A stretch of 15,715 nt of DNA from an uncultured Spirochaetaceae bacterium (lineage in GTDB: Bacteria > Spirochaetota > Spirochaetia > SZUA-6 > Bin103), in the NCBI GenBank assembly GCA_913043885.1, contig CAJWOB010000020.1:1-15715 (forward strand). The letters are read 5' to 3'. Every line of letters starts with the position of its first letter. Position 1 is the stretch's first letter. Below, in pieces: positions 13,389-15,715 of this stretch. Below the pieces are notes generated by a model. The model ran no database searches. It saw only the letters and a list, made by a program, of their open reading frames with translations, and was not told the origin of the DNA. The position numbers and the translations under genes are program-made.

Positions 13389-14024
13389 ATGGGTCGTTAC
13401 CTCGGTCCCTCGTGTCGGCAGTGCCGCGCGGAGGGCGTCAAGTTGTTCCTCAAGGGCGACCGATGCCACTCTCCGAAGTGCCCCATCTCCAAGCGCAAGG
13501 GTAAGCCGGGCAAGGCGCCCCGCGCGCGGATGCAGCGCGTATCCGACTACGGCGTGCAGCTGAGGGAGAAGCAGAAGGTGAAGCGGATGTACGGCATGTT
13601 CGAACGCCAGTTTCGCATCTTCTTCACCAAGGCTGCGCGCGAGCGTGGCGTAACCGGCGAGAACCTCATTCGCATGCTGGAGAAGCGGCTCGACAACATC
13701 GTGTACCGACTTCACTTCGCTGCATCGCGCAAGCAGGCGCGACAACTGGTGTCGCACGGCCACATTCTGGTGAACGGTCGGCGAGTGACGATTCCCTCCT
13801 ACCTCGTTCGTGAGGCGGACAGCATCGAGGTGCACGATCGTGCCAAGCGCATGACCGTGATCAAGGATGGACTCAAAGAGTACTCGCGCTCCGGCGTGGT
13901 GCCATGGCTGGAGGTAGACCCTGACGGCATGGTCGGTACGGTCAAGGCCATCCCGCTGCGCGGCGATATCCCGGATCTCGGTGAAGTGAACGAACAGCTC
14001 ATCGTCGAGCTGTACTCAAAGTGA
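13389..14024 (+). CDS. rpsD: 30S ribosomal protein S4, zinc-binding type
   Basis: S4 nucleates small-subunit assembly, and in E. coli it represses the alpha operon. The product is 211 residues. Cys9, Cys12, Cys26 and Cys31 form the zinc site seen in the Thermus protein, within MGRYLGPSCRQCRAEG and GDRCHSPKCPISKRKGKPG. The S4 RNA-binding domain follows (RLDNIVYRLHFAASRKQARQLVSHGHILVNGRRVTIPSYLV, about 96-140), and the C-terminus ends with the typical ERxLIVELYS-like EQLIVELYSK. Located between rpsK and rpoA, as in most bacteria but unlike Treponema and Borrelia as I recall. Seven nt precede rpoA. Confidence 0.97.
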   Translation: MGRYLGPSCRQCRAEGVKLFLKGDRCHSPKCPISKRKGKPGKAPRARMQRVSDYGVQLREKQKVKRMYGMFERQFRIFFTKAARERGVTGENLIRMLEKRLDNIVYRLHFAASRKQARQLVSHGHILVNGRRVTIPSYLVREADSIEVHDRAKRMTVIKDGLKEYSRSGVVPWLEVDPDGMVGTVKAIPLRGDIPDLGEVNEQLIVELYSK

Positions 14025-14031
14025 GGCGGTA

Positions 14032-15120
14032 ATGGCGCGAAAGAACCTTCTCAAGGGCATGAAGCGCCCGAAGGGCATTACCTTCGAGCCGAGCGACGTC
14101 GATGCGAACTTCGGCCGCTTCGTCGCGTATCCGTTCGAGCGTGGGTACGGGGTTACCATCGGCAACACGCTGCGGCGCATACTGCTCTCCTCCATCCAGG
14201 GCTACGCGGTCTCGGCGATTCGGGTTACCTCCTACGACGAAAAGGGCACGCCGCATGTGCTCTCCAGCGAGTTCGACACCATCCCACTGGTGGTGGAGGA
14301 CAGTCCCGACTTCATCAACTCGCTCAAGCAGGTGAAGGTCGCGCTCGATGGCGAGATCGAAGAGAAGACGATCATGGTCGAGGTGAAGGGGCCCGGCGAG
14401 CTGACCGCCGGAGATCTGGGCGAGGACCCGCAGGTGACCGTTCTCAACCCGGAGCTGAAGCTGGCCACGCTGATGGAAGGTGCCAACCTGGCGATCGAAG
14501 TACAAATCGACCTTGGGCGTGGCTACGTGCCCGCTGAGCGCAACGAGAAGTACATCGAAGTGGTGGGCACGATCCCCGTCGACGCCATCTACTCCCCCAT
14601 CCTCAAGGTCAAATACGGGGTGGAGAACACCCGCGTTGGCCACCGAACCGACTACGACAAGCTGGTTCTGGACCTGAACACCGACGGCACGGTGGCACCG
14701 GACGACGCCTTGGCCGAGGCATCCAAGATCGCCAAGGATCACTTTTCCATCTTCATCAACTTCGATGAGGACGACGGCGTGGACGAAGAGGTGGACGAGC
14801 TCGATGGCCGGCTACGGACTCTCCTGGACACGCCGGTCGAAGAGCTGGAGCTGACGGTGCGTTCGAGTAACTGCCTGCGCAACGCCAACATCCGCACCAT
14901 CGGCGACCTGGTTGGCAAGACCGAGGAAGAGATCGCCAAGACACGCAACTTCGGCAAGAAGTCGTTGGACGAGATCAAGGCCAAGCTCGACGAGCGCGGG
15001 CTCAGGCTTGGCGTTACCGACTTCACGCAGCTGCGCGCCGAGATCGACGGTGCCGCGGAAGCTGCCGCAGGGCAGTCGGCGGAAGCGGCGCCTGCAGCAG
15101 TGGCCGGCGATGAAGCATAA
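14032..15120 (+). CDS. rpoA: DNA-directed RNA polymerase alpha subunit
   Basis: RpoA dimerises to start RNA polymerase assembly, and its C-terminal domain touches UP elements and activators. The product is 362 residues, somewhat longer than the usual 320-350. The N-terminal domain has PFERGYGVTIGNTLRRILLSSIQGYAVSAIRV (about 34-65) and LGRGYVPAERNEK. An acidic linker (NFDEDDGVDEEVDELD) leads to the C-terminal domain with LTVRSSNCLRNANIRTIGDLV and NFGKKSLDEIKAKL. The last 25 or so residues form an Ala-rich tail ending AVAGDEA. The start MARKNLLKGMKRPKG resembles spirochaete RpoA. GAGG at 14023-14026 is the ribosome binding site. Overlaps rplQ by 11 nt. Confidence 0.97.
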   Translation: MARKNLLKGMKRPKGITFEPSDVDANFGRFVAYPFERGYGVTIGNTLRRILLSSIQGYAVSAIRVTSYDEKGTPHVLSSEFDTIPLVVEDSPDFINSLKQVKVALDGEIEEKTIMVEVKGPGELTAGDLGEDPQVTVLNPELKLATLMEGANLAIEVQIDLGRGYVPAERNEKYIEVVGTIPVDAIYSPILKVKYGVENTRVGHRTDYDKLVLDLNTDGTVAPDDALAEASKIAKDHFSIFINFDEDDGVDEEVDELDGRLRTLLDTPVEELELTVRSSNCLRNANIRTIGDLVGKTEEEIAKTRNFGKKSLDEIKAKLDERGLRLGVTDFTQLRAEIDGAAEAAAGQSAEAAPAAVAGDEA

Positions 15121-15715
15121 GCAGTCCTTCAACCGCCTCGACCGCAAGGACAGCCACCGACGGTCGCTGCACAACAACATGGTCACGGCGTTGCTGCGCC
15201 ACGGCCGCATTCGTACCACCAAGGCCAAGGCACTCGAGATCCGACGCACCGCGGAACGCATGATTACCCGCGCCCGGGTCGACAGTGTGCACAATCGGCG
15301 CATGATTGCGCGCCGGATTCACGATAGCGCCGTACTGGCTAAGCTATTCGGCACCATCGCGGAGCGGTTTCGTACTCGTCCGGGCGGCTATACCAGGCTG
15401 CTGAAGCTGGGGCCTCGGTATGGCGACGCAAGTGAGATGGTCATCCTGGAGCTCCTGCAGGACGGCGACGAGGCCACCCCGGCCCCGACACGAAAGGCCG
15501 CGGAAGCCAAGGGCAGTGACACCGCGCCGGCTCCCGATCCCGCCGCCGACGCTGCTCCCGACCTCGGCGCCGCTGACCCTGGCGCCGGGAGAATCGGCCC
15601 TGATTCCCACCGGGCTGTCGATTTATATCGAAGACGCCGGCCTGGCGGGCATGATCCTGCCGCGCAGTGGTCTGGGGCACAAGCATGGCATTGTGTTGGG
15701 CAACCTGGTCGGCCT
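15110..15715 (+). CDS. rplQ: 50S ribosomal protein L17, frame open to the window end
   Basis: L17 lies near the tunnel exit and is encoded last in the alpha operon. The conserved part is codons 1-118: MKHKQSFNRLDRKDSHRRSLHNNMVTALLRHGRIRTTKAKALE, then HNRRMIARRI, FRTRPGGYTRLLKLGPRYGDASEMVILELL. A Pro/Ala/Asp tail of about 35 residues follows, like the tails on other proteins here. The frame then stays open to the window edge with no stop, but beyond about 15565 the DNA encodes a dUTPase in another frame, so the downstream residues are probably not genuine L17. The ATG overlaps the rpoA end by 11 nt. The true stop was probably lost at a junction between 15550 and 15590. Confidence 0.92.
   Translation, partial: MKHKQSFNRLDRKDSHRRSLHNNMVTALLRHGRIRTTKAKALEIRRTAERMITRARVDSVHNRRMIARRIHDSAVLAKLFGTIAERFRTRPGGYTRLLKLGPRYGDASEMVILELLQDGDEATPAPTRKAAEAKGSDTAPAPDPAADAAPDLGAADPGAGRIGPDSHRAVDLYRRRRPGGHDPAAQWSGAQAWHCVGQPGRP
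15550..15590 (+). other. Junction between rplQ tail and dUTPase sequence
   Basis: Upstream bases make sense only in the rplQ frame (Ala/Asp/Pro-rich tail), and downstream bases only as dUTPase, one frame over. The change falls in a GC-rich, repetitive stretch rich in GCCG and GCGCC words, which could mediate a deletion or mislead an assembler. I see no terminal repeats or attachment-site-like sequence. Confidence 0.7.
15570..15715 (+). CDS. dut: dUTPase fragment, 5'-truncated and cut by the window end
   Basis: dUTPase hydrolyses dUTP to dUMP, keeping uracil out of DNA. In the frame with codons starting at 15570 the translation runs PLTLAPGESALIPTGLSIYI, then EDAGLAGMILPRSGLGHKHG and IVLGNLVGL. 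This matches the middle of trimeric dUTPases, E. coli residues of about 40-87. Motif 2, PRSGLG, is at 15660-15677; the catalytic-tyrosine motif 3 would lie just past the window. Motif 1 (GSAGxDL) and the rest of the N-terminus are missing: upstream codons encode the rplQ tail out of frame. An open frame from ATG 15420 exists but is not dUTPase-like before 15570. HKHGIVLGNLVGL resembles proteobacterial enzymes most. It could be a broken gene, a transfer junction or an assembly chimera. Confidence 0.85.

Noticed and set aside
12852..13835. Antisense open frame of 327 codons across rpsM, rpsK and rpsD
   Set aside because: Same composition effect. It crosses three conserved genes and their stop/start junctions, and its translation has no domain I recognise.
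13999..14742. Antisense open frame of 247 codons opposite rpoA
   Set aside because: It mirrors the RpoA codons, shows no family motif and has no ribosome binding site that stands out.
15110..15715. L17-dUTPase fusion protein made by programmed frameshifting
   Set aside because: The two parts are in different frames, but there is no slippery heptamer or other frameshift signal near the junction that I can see, and the dUTPase would still lack its N-terminus with motif 1. A broken junction explains the data more simply.

Overview
This window is one continuous, plus-strand block of translation genes. It starts in the 3' end of fusA (EF-G) and runs through tuf, the S10 operon (rpsJ to rpsQ), the spc operon (rplN to rpmJ, including secY) and the alpha operon (rpsM, rpsK, rpsD, rpoA, rplQ). 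It ends abruptly in a piece of a dUTPase gene. I count 31 genes. All are on one strand and mostly touch, overlap by a few bases, or sit within about 45 nt of each other. No stretch over 300 bases lacks a gene, and I see no tRNA, rRNA, CRISPR array, insertion sequence, convincing internal promoter or factor-independent terminator.

The organism looks like a GC-rich member of the Spirochaetota. From memory, EF-Tu, RpoA (N-terminal MARKNLLKG...KRPKG) and SecY (C-terminal ...MHHHEGL...) resemble spirochaete versions more than those of other phyla, and secY is followed directly by rpmJ without adk, map or infA. Unlike Treponema and Borrelia as I remember them, rpsD lies inside the alpha operon between rpsK and rpoA. 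No database search was run, so the placement is an inference.

Layout: fusA' (1-372) and tuf (417-1607) from the str group; rpsJ-rplC-rplD-rplW-rplB-rpsS-rplV-rpsC-rplP-rpmC-rpsQ (1643-6748); rplN-rplX-rplE-rpsN-rpsH-rplF-rplR-rpsE-rpmD-rplO-secY-rpmJ (6762-12603); rpsM-rpsK-rpsD-rpoA-rplQ (12614 to about 15560); then dUTPase-like coding sequence in another frame (about 15570-15715). The products form ribosomal subunits, deliver aminoacyl-tRNA, translocate the ribosome, export proteins through SecY and nucleate RNA polymerase assembly, so the block makes the gene-expression machinery as one co-regulated unit.

The gene content is conserved. The unusual parts are low-complexity decorations and the right-hand end. 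L30 has a roughly 58-residue Lys/Ala/Pro-rich N-terminal extension. S5 begins with a perfect 15-bp tandem repeat encoding MGGPR. L5 has an Ala/Lys-rich N-terminus. L3, L29, L15, RpoA and L17 carry Ala/acidic C-terminal tails. The rplQ tail runs without a stop into a dUTPase sequence read in a different frame, with the dUTPase N-terminus missing. This is either an assembly chimera or a real deletion or transfer junction, and it is the first thing to check. I found no convincing new multi-gene system.
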